From Streptomyces albicerus (GTDB lineage Bacteria > Actinomycetota > Actinomycetes > Streptomycetales > Streptomycetaceae), in NCBI RefSeq assembly GCF_008905045.1, contig NZ_VWMY01000040.1, forward strand, positions 38,634 through 102,633: a stretch of DNA of 64,000 nucleotides. Reading direction: 5' to 3'. A program made the translations under genes and the position numbers. This document shows, piece by piece, positions 8,322 to 17,157 of this stretch; the stretch's first letter is position 1; each line of letters opens with the position of its first letter. A model generated the notes under the pieces. That model was not told the DNA's origin, ran no database searches, and saw nothing but the letters and a program-made list of their open reading frames with translations.

Positions 8322-9749
8322 GTGACCGAAACCCTCGCTTCCCGTGCCGCCCGTTCCGCCGCCGGCCCACCCGTACTCGGCGAACTCGGACTGTTCACCG
8401 TGCTGCTCGGCGCGGCCCTGCCCCTCATCGACTTCTTCATCGTGAACGTCGCCCTGCCCACGATCGGCCACGACCTGGCCGCGGGCGACGCCGTCCTGGA
8501 ACTCGTCGTGGCCGGATACGGAGTCGCGTACGCCGTGCTCCTCGTCCTCGGCGGACGGCTGGGCGACATGTTCGGCCGACGCCGGCTCTTCCTCGGCGGG
8601 ATGATCGCCTTCGGGCTCACCTCGCTGGCGTGCGGCCTCGCGCCGACCGCCTGGACCCTTGTCGCGGCACGCGTCGCCCAGGGCGCGGCGTCGGCGGCGA
8701 TGCTCCCGCAGGTCCTCGCCACCATCCAGTCGGCGACCGAAGGCCCGCGCCGCGCCAGGGCGATGGGCCTGTACGGCGCCACGGCCGGGCTCTCCATGGT
8801 GGCCGGGCAGATCCTCGGCGGCGTCCTCGTCGCGGCGGACATCGCGGGCACCGGCTGGCGTGCGGTGTTCCTGGTGAACGTACCGGTCGTGCTGCTGGGC
8901 CTGGTCCTGGCCGCCCGAGTGGTCCCCGAGACCCGCTCGCAGCACCCGGAGCCGGTGGACGGTCCCGGCACGGCGCTGCTGGCGGTGGCCCTGGTGGCTC
9001 TGCTGGCCCCGCTGACGGAGGGCCGGGCGGCAGGCTGGCCGCTGTGGACGTGGCTGTCCCTGGCGGTGTTCCCGATCGCGGCGACGGCCTTCTACCTCGT
9101 CGAACGCCGGGCGGAACGCCAGGGCAGGACGCCCCTGGTCCCCCCGAGCCTGTTCTCGAACCTCCCCCTCCGCCGGGGCCTGGTGATGATTCTCCCCTTC
9201 TCCATCGGCTTCAGCGGATTCATGTTCGTCGTCGCGGTGGCACTGCAGCAGGGAGTGGACCTGAGCCCGGTCCGCGCGGGCCTCACCCTGGCCCCGATGG
9301 CGGTGTCCTTCTTCGTGGTCTCGCTCCTGGGCCCCCGGCTGGTCGTGCGCTGGGGCACGCGCGTCGTCACCGTGGGCGGCCTGGTCCAGGCGGTCGGCGT
9401 GACCGTCCTCGCCCTCACCGTGTGGGGCTCCTGGCCCCACCTCGGCGGCCTCGAACTCTGGCCCGGCGTGATCATCGCCGGCGCCGGCCAGGCCCTCCAA
9501 CTCCCCATCCTCTTCCGCGTCATCCTCTCCGAGGTCCCCGCGTCCCGCGCCGGCGTCGGCAGCGGCGTCATGATCACCGCCCAGCAGTCCGCCCTCGCCC
9601 TCGGCGTCGCCACCCTGGGCACCCTCTTCCTCACCCTCACCCCGGCCCTGGGAATGCGAGACGCCCTGGTGACAACACTGCTCGTACAGCTCGCCGGGGT
9701 CGTACTGACGACGGGGCTGAGCCTGCGGCTACCGCGGATCATCGCCTGA
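8322..9749 (+). CDS. MFS efflux transporter, DHA2 family
   Basis: The 475-residue, roughly 14-helix transporter carries IDFFIVNVALPTIGHDL in helix 1, GGRLGDMFGRRRLFLGG in loop 2-3 and GLYGATAGLSMVAGQILGGVLV as the motif C region. It starts at GTG 8322 with only a weak GGAGC site upstream. It is probably a proton-driven drug or metabolite exporter. The arrangement opposite an MmyB-like XRE repressor is a common regulator/efflux pair in Streptomyces. A second DHA2 pump lies just upstream at 5659, but the two are only moderately alike and are not a recent tandem duplicate. Confidence 0.87.
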   Translation: MTETLASRAARSAAGPPVLGELGLFTVLLGAALPLIDFFIVNVALPTIGHDLAAGDAVLELVVAGYGVAYAVLLVLGGRLGDMFGRRRLFLGGMIAFGLTSLACGLAPTAWTLVAARVAQGAASAAMLPQVLATIQSATEGPRRARAMGLYGATAGLSMVAGQILGGVLVAADIAGTGWRAVFLVNVPVVLLGLVLAARVVPETRSQHPEPVDGPGTALLAVALVALLAPLTEGRAAGWPLWTWLSLAVFPIAATAFYLVERRAERQGRTPLVPPSLFSNLPLRRGLVMILPFSIGFSGFMFVVAVALQQGVDLSPVRAGLTLAPMAVSFFVVSLLGPRLVVRWGTRVVTVGGLVQAVGVTVLALTVWGSWPHLGGLELWPGVIIAGAGQALQLPILFRVILSEVPASRAGVGSGVMITAQQSALALGVATLGTLFLTLTPALGMRDALVTTLLVQLAGVVLTTGLSLRLPRIIA

Positions 9750-9756
9750 GCCGGTG

Positions 9757-10575
9757 TTAGGCCAACTCGTCGATCCGCTCGGCACAACCCTTTTCGAGCC
9801 ACTCGAACTTCTCCCGTACGCCGTGCCACGACGGCGCGTACTCGTCCGCCTCTTCGATCGCCGTCCGTAGCTCGTCCTCCAGGGTCACGCGGGCGGCCTT
9901 CGGCAGGATCTGCGTACCCAGGAACCGGTAGCCCGTGTTCAGCCGGGTGTCCAGCAGACGGCAAAGGTCGTCGGCCTTCTCTCGGCAGTGCTCGCGCAGT
10001 TCGAGGAGCCTCGGGTCAATCTTGTTCACCTGGTACACGGCGTGCAGGACGGTGAACGCTCGGCTGAGGGCATCGGTCCGTTTGATCACCTCGGTGCACA
10101 ACTTGCGGGTCCTGGCCGTCGACTTGTTGACCGCGACGAGGGCACCGAGGACCAGCGTGAGGCTGATCGTCACCTTCTGCGCGTCCGAGAGCTTTTCGAG
10201 GGTTCCCAGTGCCACACCGTTCATCCCCAGGGCGACGCCCAGCAGAGCGAGGCTGTGGAAGAAGGTCTCGCTGCCGATGTGGGGGTCGAGATCATCCCAC
10301 CCCCAGCCGTTGCCGCGCGGCGACAGCAGGCGCACACCCGCGGTCGCCACCAGGATGATCCCGCCCATGAGGAAGCTGCGGAAGGCCACATAGACCGCGG
10401 CGGACACGCCGACCACCGCCAACACGTACCGGAACGTGAGCAGCCGACGCTTGTTGACACCGCGCAGCTGGTTCCTCACACGTTCCCACGCGAGACTCCC
10501 CAGAGTCCGGACAACCGTCGTGATCGCGGTGGCGCCGGTGGCCGTCAGCAGGATCGTGTCGAAAATCGCGGCCAT
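9757..10575 (-). CDS. hypothetical membrane protein with C-terminal helical domain
   Basis: I do not recognise this 272-residue protein. It has four hydrophobic segments (about 47-66, 68-86, 106-125 and 136-152) and a WGWDDLDPHIGSE loop between the second and third. About 115 charged residues rich in Leu, Arg and Glu follow, probably a cytoplasmic helical bundle. A GGGGGG ribosome site lies five bases before the ATG at 10575. It converges on the MFS gene with a seven-base gap and has no partner on its own strand. Codon usage is ordinary for the window. Confidence 0.65.
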   Translation of the reverse strand: MAAIFDTILLTATGATAITTVVRTLGSLAWERVRNQLRGVNKRRLLTFRYVLAVVGVSAAVYVAFRSFLMGGIILVATAGVRLLSPRGNGWGWDDLDPHIGSETFFHSLALLGVALGMNGVALGTLEKLSDAQKVTISLTLVLGALVAVNKSTARTRKLCTEVIKRTDALSRAFTVLHAVYQVNKIDPRLLELREHCREKADDLCRLLDTRLNTGYRFLGTQILPKAARVTLEDELRTAIEEADEYAPSWHGVREKFEWLEKGCAERIDELA

Positions 10576-10705
10576 GCGGACCCCCCGGCCCCTGGGCCAC
10601 CCCCGAAGCGACCCCCCGAGCGTCTCTCATACACCTCGGCGCTCCGGGCCGCACCCCTCAGTGCGCGGAATTCACACATAACTCACCACGAAGGAGCCCC
10701 TGTTG

Positions 10706-10732
10706 ATGTTGTTCTTGCTGCACACTCCTTAG
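10706..10732 (+). other. possible Leu-rich micro-ORF (MLLFLLHTP)
   Basis: An AAGGAG site (10691-10696) nine bases before an ATG precedes a nine-codon frame with four Leu, ending in TAG. It lies 33 bases upstream of the small gene at 10766. It could be a leader peptide or chance. Confidence 0.3.
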
Positions 10733-10765
10733 CGCGCAAGCGGAGCGCGACAACCAGGAGGCGTC

Positions 10766-10981
10766 ATGCTGCAGATCAACACCAGCAAGGTGAGCCGCTG
10801 GGACCAGCACGGCCGCGAGCACATCGTCCGCGTCCAACGCGCGGGCGTGCAGCGGACGATCAGATGCGATACGTGCGGCTGGCGCAAGGGTGCCCAGTTC
10901 CTGCCGTGGCTGAAGGCCGAGGAACACCTCGCGGAGGCCCATCAGGCCACGGTGGACCCGACGGAGGGCTCCGCCGGCTAG
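10766..10981 (+). CDS. small C2H2-like zinc-binding protein, function unknown
   Basis: The 71-residue protein has CDTCGW at residues 34-39 and EHLAEAH at about 58-64, giving a Cys-X2-Cys...His-X4-His pattern suited to one zinc ion. A basic N-terminal part (RWDQHGREHIVRVQRAG) precedes it. The ATG has a strong AGGAGG site five bases upstream. No catalytic motif is visible, so nucleic-acid or protein binding is the best guess. It converges on the TetR gene with a six-base gap. Confidence 0.7.
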   Translation: MLQINTSKVSRWDQHGREHIVRVQRAGVQRTIRCDTCGWRKGAQFLPWLKAEEHLAEAHQATVDPTEGSAG

Positions 10982-10987
10982 GCGGTT

Positions 10988-11584
10988 TCAGGCCCGCAGC
11001 CCCCGCAGCACAAGGTCCACGACCGCGTTGAACTCGGCCTCGATGCCCGGCTGTTCCCACTCGCGGGCGTAAGACGGGTCGTGGAAGCGGTTCGTGGCGT
11101 CGAAGACCGCGCGGGCGGTCGACGCGGCGGTGCTGGGCTCCACGGCGGTGAAGTCACCCTCGCGCATGCCCTTCTTGACGATGAACACGAGCTGGTCGAC
11201 CAGATCGGCGATGTGCTCCTCGACCACCGCGCTGCTCTCACCGAGCAGAACCTCGTACGTGGCGAACAGCTGCGGGTCGTCGCCCGCTTTGTGGCGCTTG
11301 GCGGTGAACAGCGCCCCCAGCCAGTGCGCCAGAGCTTGGGGAGGCGTCTCGTCCGACGCCTGGGCGATCTCCTTGAGTGTCCGCGTCGTACGGTCCAGCC
11401 AACGCTTGGTGACCGCCTCCCGCAGCGCCACCTTCGTACGGAAGTGCCGGTACACGCTGCCGTGGCTGACGCCGAGCGCGCGGGCCACGTCCACCACGGT
11501 CGCCTTAGCGGGGCCGTGGCGACGCAGCACCTCCTCGGTCGCCTCGAGGATGCGCTCGGCGGTCAGGGTCTCGGTGGTCGCCAT
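10988..11584 (-). CDS. TetR family transcriptional regulator
   Basis: The 198-residue protein has an N-terminal TetR helix-turn-helix at about 8-55 (ERILEATEEVLRRHGPAKATVVDVARALGVSHGSVYRHF) and a C-terminal helical ligand-binding domain. It lies 26 bases downstream of the aldo/keto reductase gene on the same strand, so the two are probably one transcript. The perfect 16-bp-arm inverted repeat at 12636-12673 upstream of the operon is the obvious autoregulatory operator. By family, it probably represses the reductase until an aldehyde or ketone ligand binds. Confidence 0.87.
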   Translation of the reverse strand: MATTETLTAERILEATEEVLRRHGPAKATVVDVARALGVSHGSVYRHFRTKVALREAVTKRWLDRTTRTLKEIAQASDETPPQALAHWLGALFTAKRHKAGDDPQLFATYEVLLGESSAVVEEHIADLVDQLVFIVKKGMREGDFTAVEPSTAASTARAVFDATNRFHDPSYAREWEQPGIEAEFNAVVDLVLRGLRA

Positions 11585-11610
11585 GGGGATGACCGTACCT
11601 GGCGGTACTG

Positions 11611-12621
11611 TCAGCGCTCGCTGTCGAGGTGTGCCATCTGGGCGGACGGGTAGCGGTCGCCCGCCGCGGCGCCCGGCGGGACCGCGTCCTCGATCGCGGC
11701 GAGGTCGGCGGCGTCGAGGGTGACGTCGAGCGCTCCGAGCGCCTCCGCAAGACGGTCGCGGCTCCGCGCGCCGACGAGCGGCACGATGTCCTCGCCCCGG
11801 GCCAGCACCCAGGCGATCGCGATCTGCGCGACGGAGACGCCCTTCTGCTCGGCGATCTTGCGCAACGCCTCGACGAGGCCGAGGTTGTGCCGGAGGTTCT
11901 CGCCCTGGAAGCGGGGGCTGATCGCCCGGAAGTCGTTCGCGGCCAGCTGCCGGTCCCGGGTGAAGTGCCCGGAGATCAGCCCGCGCGACAGCACGCCGTA
12001 CGCGGTGATGCCGATGCCCAGTTCACGGGTGGTCGGCAGGATCTCGTCCTCGATACCGCGCGAGATGAGGGAGTACTCGATCTGCAGGTCCGAGATCGGG
12101 GCGGTGGCCGCCGCCCGGCGCACGGTCTCCGCACCGGCCTCGCTCAGGCCGATGTGCCGTACGTACCCCTTCTCGACGAGCTCGGCGATCGCGCCGACGG
12201 TCTCCTCGATGGGGACGTCCGGGTCGACCCGCGCGATCCGGTACACGTCGATGTGGTCGACACCGAGCCGCTGCAGCGAGTACGCCGCGAAGTTCTTCAC
12301 CGCGGCCGGCCGTCCGTCGTAACCGGACCAGCCGCCGTCCGGATCGCGCAGGGCACCGAACTTCACGCTGGTGAGCGCCTGTTCGCGCCGCGCGGCCGGG
12401 GCGCTCCGCAGCGCCTCACCGATCAGCATCTCGTTGTGCCCCATGGCATAGAAGTCACCGGTGTCGAGCAGCGTCACGCCCGCTTCGAGAGCGGCATGGA
12501 TCGTCGCGACGGACTCGGCCCGGTCGGCGTCGCCGTACAGCGCGGACATACCCATGCAGCCGAGACCGAGGGCGGAGACCTGAGGGCCGGTGGATCCGAG
12601 GTGTCGGGTTTGCATCGTCAT
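11611..12621 (-). CDS. aldo/keto reductase
   Basis: This 336-residue NADPH-dependent (beta/alpha)8 oxidoreductase has the family N-terminus MQTRHLGSTGPQVSALGLG, the Asp-Tyr-Lys catalytic set (LLDTGDFYAMGHNE, then VKFGALRD), and the C-terminal cofactor region with IAIAWVLARGEDIVPLVGAR. I use the ATG at 12621, which follows a GGTGG site. An upstream in-frame ATG at 12666 sits inside the operator palindrome and is unlikely. It is first gene of an operon with the TetR gene. It probably reduces small aldehydes or ketones; the substrate is not inferable. Confidence 0.88.
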   Translation of the reverse strand: MTMQTRHLGSTGPQVSALGLGCMGMSALYGDADRAESVATIHAALEAGVTLLDTGDFYAMGHNEMLIGEALRSAPAARREQALTSVKFGALRDPDGGWSGYDGRPAAVKNFAAYSLQRLGVDHIDVYRIARVDPDVPIEETVGAIAELVEKGYVRHIGLSEAGAETVRRAAATAPISDLQIEYSLISRGIEDEILPTTRELGIGITAYGVLSRGLISGHFTRDRQLAANDFRAISPRFQGENLRHNLGLVEALRKIAEQKGVSVAQIAIAWVLARGEDIVPLVGARSRDRLAEALGALDVTLDAADLAAIEDAVPPGAAAGDRYPSAQMAHLDSER

Positions 12622-12635
12622 GCGACCACCATGAC

Positions 12636-12673
12636 ATAACAGATGACAGATTTCAATATCTGTCATCTGTTAT
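12636..12673. promoter_or_regulatory. perfect inverted repeat, probable TetR operator
   Basis: Two 16-base arms, ATAACAGATGACAGAT (12636-12651) and its exact reverse complement (12658-12673), flank a 6-base loop. Extra GTCAT/ATGAC units lie on both sides (12631-12635 and 12675-12688). The site is 15 bases upstream of the aldo/keto reductase start and fits autoregulation by the TetR protein of the same operon. Confidence 0.75.
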
Positions 12674-12861
12674 CTGTCATTTGTCATCCGCTCCCGACGA
12701 CACCGCGCAGCGGGAGGACGACACGGACGCGGGAGCGACCGCGGGCCACAGCGTCAACCTGGGAGTTCCGAGTACGCCCTCCCCCATGGACCTCGATACG
12801 TTGCGGTTCTGAACGCTCCTACGCATCGAGGGGCGTAGCCACTAGGGGGAAGGAAGCCGGG

Positions 12862-13224
12862 ATGCGATACGGGAAGCACGCCCTGCGCGGACTTGTCGCC
12901 GCTGCCACGGCCCTGGGCGTGGTCGGCGTTGCCTCGTCGTCGGCGCAGGCGGCGGAGTTCGTGACCACGTACGAGGCGGTCAATGTACGGGAAGCGCCCA
13001 CGACAAAGAGCGCGAAGATCGGTACCCATCCTGCCGGACACACCCTTCTCGGCGTCTGTTATCAGTTCGGGGAGACGATCCGGGACAACGGTGTGGTGAA
13101 CGACATCTGGGTTGCCACTGGGAAGAAGGGTGGCAACGGCTGGGCCTTCATCAGCGCCGTGTACCTGAAGGGCGACAAGTACGGCGGGCTCGACCCTGTC
13201 CGCGACTGGTGCGGGCACGTGTAG
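12862..13224 (+). CDS. secreted SH3-domain protein
   Basis: The 120-residue exported protein has a signal peptide (residues 1-30, ending SSSAQA). A single bacterial SH3 domain follows (VNVREAPTTKSAKIG through GWAFISAVYLKG). Two cysteines (in GVCYQFG and DWCGHV) could form a disulfide outside the cell. The ATG at 12862 is preceded by AAGGAAG; the frame is open upstream but lacks a plausible start or homology. Such domains often bind cell-wall peptides. It stands alone, facing the DUF4394 gene across a strong terminator. Confidence 0.8.
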   Translation: MRYGKHALRGLVAAATALGVVGVASSSAQAAEFVTTYEAVNVREAPTTKSAKIGTHPAGHTLLGVCYQFGETIRDNGVVNDIWVATGKKGGNGWAFISAVYLKGDKYGGLDPVRDWCGHV

Positions 13225-13236
13225 GTCATGGGCGCA

Positions 13237-13274
13237 GCCCCGTACCCGTACCCAACTGGGTACGGGTACGGGGC
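13237..13274. terminator. bidirectional terminator hairpin
   Basis: A perfect 17-bp stem, GCCCCGTACCCGTACCC (13237-13253) pairing with 13258-13274, has a four-base AACT loop. It lies between the convergent SH3 and DUF4394 genes. There is no T-run, as is usual in Streptomyces. Confidence 0.85.
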
Positions 13275-13328
13275 CGGGCCGTGGGCCGACTGTCGGAGGT
13301 GCTGAGCGCAGACCTCCAGAAATCGAGC

Positions 13329-14249
13329 TCAGCCCTGGTTCAGCGGGATCGCCAGGTCCACCACCTGCCGCCCCTGCGGGAACGACCCCAGCGAACTCGC
13401 CTTCCCCGTCAGCAGGTTGACCCGGAACGCCTTGCCGCCGGTCACCGCGTACCCCGTGTTCGTCCCCTTGCGCGCCGAGCTGTAGATGTCGAATCCGGAG
13501 TTCAGCGGCACGTCCGCGCCGAGCTTCCCCGTCGGTGCGAGGTTGCCGGCGTTGGCGGGCGACTGGACCGAGACCTGGTCCAGCGTGGTGTCGAGGTCGA
13601 AGAGGGTGGTGGCCGTGGTCGCGTCGAGGTCGTTGTTCGTGTACGCGGCACCGGGCACGCCGAGCGCGGTGGCACCCGGGTTCGGCGGCACCGGCGGGTT
13701 GGTGAGGGTGCCGTCGACGGCCGTGGTGCCGGGGGCCGGGGCGCCCGCCGGGTCGTCGAGGTTGTGGCGGAGGTTCTGGCCGGTGTCGCTGATGACCCGC
13801 AGCCGGTTGGCGGCCGGGTTGAAGTCGACACCGAAGGCCCTGCCCTGCAGGGCGACGCTCAGCTGCGAGACCTTGGTGGCGCGGGCGCCCACCTCGCGGA
13901 TCGTGTAGATGCCGCCCTGGTCGCCGACCGCGTACAGCTTCTTGTTCTGGACGCGGTAGTCGATCCCGACGAGCGTCTTGTCGCCCTTGAGCCCGCCGAC
14001 CTTTCCGAGCGGCACCACGACACCGGGACGGTCGACCGGGAACGTCACCAGCCGCTGGTCCGCCGTCAGCCCGAGAGCCCGCAGCCCGCTCGGCGCGAGC
14101 GCGTCCGGCAGACCGCCCCCGGCCCCCTTGGCCTCGATCCCCGACCCCTGCTTCGACGACTCCCCGTCCAGCGCCCCGGCCCCAACAACCCCGACGACCC
14201 CGATCGCGACGGCCATCGTGAGTACGCCAATGACTGCTTGCTTGCGCAT
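13329..14249 (-). CDS. secreted DUF4394 domain protein
   Basis: The 306-residue protein has an N-terminal signal segment (MRKQAVIGVLTMAVAIGVVGVVG). One DUF4394 beta-propeller-like domain follows, recognisable by LGIDYRVQNKKLYAVG-type blocks, FGVDFNPAANRLRVIS, GQNLRHNLDD and TGYAVTGGKAFRVNLLTG. The start at 14249 follows a GGGGGC site; the frame extends upstream without support. DUF4394 proteins are secreted or surface proteins of unknown biochemical role. The gene is alone, bounded by the 13237 terminator and the glyS downstream region. Confidence 0.8.
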   Translation of the reverse strand: MRKQAVIGVLTMAVAIGVVGVVGAGALDGESSKQGSGIEAKGAGGGLPDALAPSGLRALGLTADQRLVTFPVDRPGVVVPLGKVGGLKGDKTLVGIDYRVQNKKLYAVGDQGGIYTIREVGARATKVSQLSVALQGRAFGVDFNPAANRLRVISDTGQNLRHNLDDPAGAPAPGTTAVDGTLTNPPVPPNPGATALGVPGAAYTNNDLDATTATTLFDLDTTLDQVSVQSPANAGNLAPTGKLGADVPLNSGFDIYSSARKGTNTGYAVTGGKAFRVNLLTGKASSLGSFPQGRQVVDLAIPLNQG

Positions 14250-14336
14250 GTTGCCCCCGTGAGAGGTTCGGCGACCCACCCCCTGCGGGCCGCTCGACCT
14301 GACCTTCGGAGCGCTTTGTCCCCCGGATTGCGAAAA

Positions 14337-14378
14337 CCCCGGTTCATTACATCCGTTACGGACGTGACAGAACCGGGG
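14337..14378 (-). terminator. terminator-like hairpin downstream of glyS
   Basis: CCCCGGTTC (14337-14345) pairs with GAACCGGGG (14370-14378). On the minus strand the stem is followed directly by TTTTCG. Read from glyS it resembles a factor-independent terminator. It also lies about 90 bases upstream of the DUF4394 start, so a regulatory role there is possible. Confidence 0.5.
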
Positions 14379-14390
14379 CATTTGAAAGGG

Positions 14391-14465
14391 GCTGCCCCGT
14401 CAGGGGCGGGGGCCGCGCCCCGTCAGGGGCGCAGCCCCTAGGGGCGCGGGGAACTGCGCGACCAG
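14391..14465. repeat. dispersed intergenic repeat, class A related
   Basis: The gap holds repeated GCCCCGTCAGGGGCG blocks followed by GGGGCGCGGGGAACTGCGCG and ACCAGCCAC. The last part matches the sequence at 54271-54312 and one arm at 4227-4305. Confidence 0.6.
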
Positions 14466-14528
14466 CCACAACGAATCCGCAGCCGGACAAACAACATCAG
14501 CCAGGCAGCCGCCCGACCCGCGGAGCGA

Positions 14529-15911
<1,383 letters not shown>

Positions 15912-15944
15912 GGTGCTCTCTTCATTACGACGACGGGCGACGAA

Positions 15945-15986
15945 GCGGTTGCTTCACAGCGATTGCTTCAGAGCGAATGCTTCAGA
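15945..15986. repeat. three 14-bp tandem repeats upstream of glyS
   Basis: Units GCGGTTGCTTCACA (15945-15958), GCGATTGCTTCAGA (15959-15972) and GCGAATGCTTCAGA (15973-15986) run head to tail, 34 to 75 bases upstream of the glyS ATG. They could be iterated protein-binding sites or a leader element. Confidence 0.85.
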
Positions 15987-16094
15987 TTACCGGCGGTCCC
16001 GCCCCCCGGATCAAATCGGTTCGGGGTCCCGGCCGTGCACCGCTCCCCCACCTGTCCCATACCGGGATGAAGTCGAAATCACAAGACAGCTTGT

Positions 16095-16131
16095 TGACAA
16101 TCGTTTCCAGACTTGTTGAAAATGAGTGTCA
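16095..16131 (+). promoter_or_regulatory. two Zur-box-like operators upstream of znuA
   Basis: TGACAATCGTTTCCA (16095-16109) and TGAAAATGAGTGTCA (16117-16131) both resemble the actinobacterial Zur consensus TGAAAATGATTTTCA. The second overlaps the znuA start. The zur gene three genes downstream supports zinc-responsive repression of this operon. Confidence 0.75.
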
Positions 16132-17108
16132 TGAACGTACAGCGACGCCTCATATCCGGAACCGCAGTCGCGGCGGCCACCGCCCTCGGTATCGGAGTCC
16201 TCTCCGCCTGCTCGTCCGAGTCGGACGCAGCCGACAGCAAGAGCAGCGGGAAGCTCGACGTCGTGGCGTCGTTCTACCCCATGCAGTATCTCGCCGAACA
16301 GATCGGCGGGGACCACGTCAGCGTCTCCAACCTCACCGAGCCCGGCCAGGAGCCGCACGACCTGGAGATCAGCGCCAAGCAGACGGCCCAGCTCCAGGAG
16401 GCGGACGCGGTCCTCTACCTCAAGGACCTGCAGCCGGCCGTCGACGACGCCGTGGGGCAGTCCGAGATCAAGACCAAGATCGACGCGGCCACGCTGACCA
16501 GCCTCGAGGACCACGGCAGCACCGGCCACGCCCACGAGGGCGAAGAGGAGCCCGCCGAAGAGGAAGAGCACGCCGAGGAAGAGGGCGGCCTCGACCCGCA
16601 CGTCTGGCTGGACCCCGTGAAGTACGCCGAGCTCGCCGAGGGCGTGGGCAAGGCCTTCGAGAAGGCCGACCCGGACAACGCGGCGGACTACAAGAAGAAC
16701 ACCGAAGCGCTGACGAAGAAGCTCGGCGACCTCGACACGGAGTTCAAGGACGGGCTGAAGAACACCGAGTCGAAGGTCTTCTTCACCAACCACTCGGCCT
16801 TCAGCTATCTCGCCGAGCGCTACGGCCTGACCCAGGAGGCCATCTCCGGTCTCGACCCCGAGAGCGAGCCCAGCCCGGCCCGGGTCAAGGAGCTCCAGGA
16901 GGAGGCCAAGGCCGACGGCGTCACGACCGTCTTCTACGAGACACTGGTCTCCGACAAGACCGCGAAGACCCTGGCGAAGGACGCCGGTCTCAAGACTGAT
17001 GTACTCGACCCTCTTGAGGGCATCACCGACAAGTCCAAGGGCGACGACTACATCGCCGTCATGCAGTCGAACCTGGCGGCGCTGGAGAAGGCCCTCGGCG
17101 CGAAGTGA
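16131..17108 (+). CDS. znuA: zinc ABC transporter substrate-binding lipoprotein
   Basis: The 325-residue cluster A-I metal-binding protein has a lipoprotein signal (LSAC, lipid-anchored Cys at about 27), then VVASFYPMQYLAEQIGGD and GQEPHDLEIS with a metal-binding His. A His/Glu-rich loop (HAHEGEEEPAEEEEHAEEE, about residues 131-152) is typical of zinc rather than manganese carriers. Further ligand blocks are DPHVWLDPVKY and NHSAFSYLAERYG. I use the ATG at 16131; in-frame ATG 16122 and TTG 16113 also exist, and none has a good ribosome site. A leaderless transcript overlapping the Zur box is therefore possible. First gene of the znuA-znuC-znuB operon. Confidence 0.92.
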   Translation: MNVQRRLISGTAVAAATALGIGVLSACSSESDAADSKSSGKLDVVASFYPMQYLAEQIGGDHVSVSNLTEPGQEPHDLEISAKQTAQLQEADAVLYLKDLQPAVDDAVGQSEIKTKIDAATLTSLEDHGSTGHAHEGEEEPAEEEEHAEEEGGLDPHVWLDPVKYAELAEGVGKAFEKADPDNAADYKKNTEALTKKLGDLDTEFKDGLKNTESKVFFTNHSAFSYLAERYGLTQEAISGLDPESEPSPARVKELQEEAKADGVTTVFYETLVSDKTAKTLAKDAGLKTDVLDPLEGITDKSKGDDYIAVMQSNLAALEKALGAK

Positions 17109-17157
17109 GGCATCGGAAGTCAAGCGGCGGCAGTGAGTGACGAGGAAGGCGCGAGCC

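Noticed and set aside
8322..9749. Two DHA2 pumps (5659 and 8322) as a recent tandem duplication
   Set aside because: Their sequences differ substantially beyond family motifs and they have separate regulators/promoters.
12643..12861. N-terminal extension of the SH3 protein and the mirrored extension of the aldo/keto reductase beginning MTDFNICHLL/MTDIEICHLL
   Set aside because: Both are translations of the same operator palindrome read on opposite strands; the downstream starts have ribosome sites and family homology.
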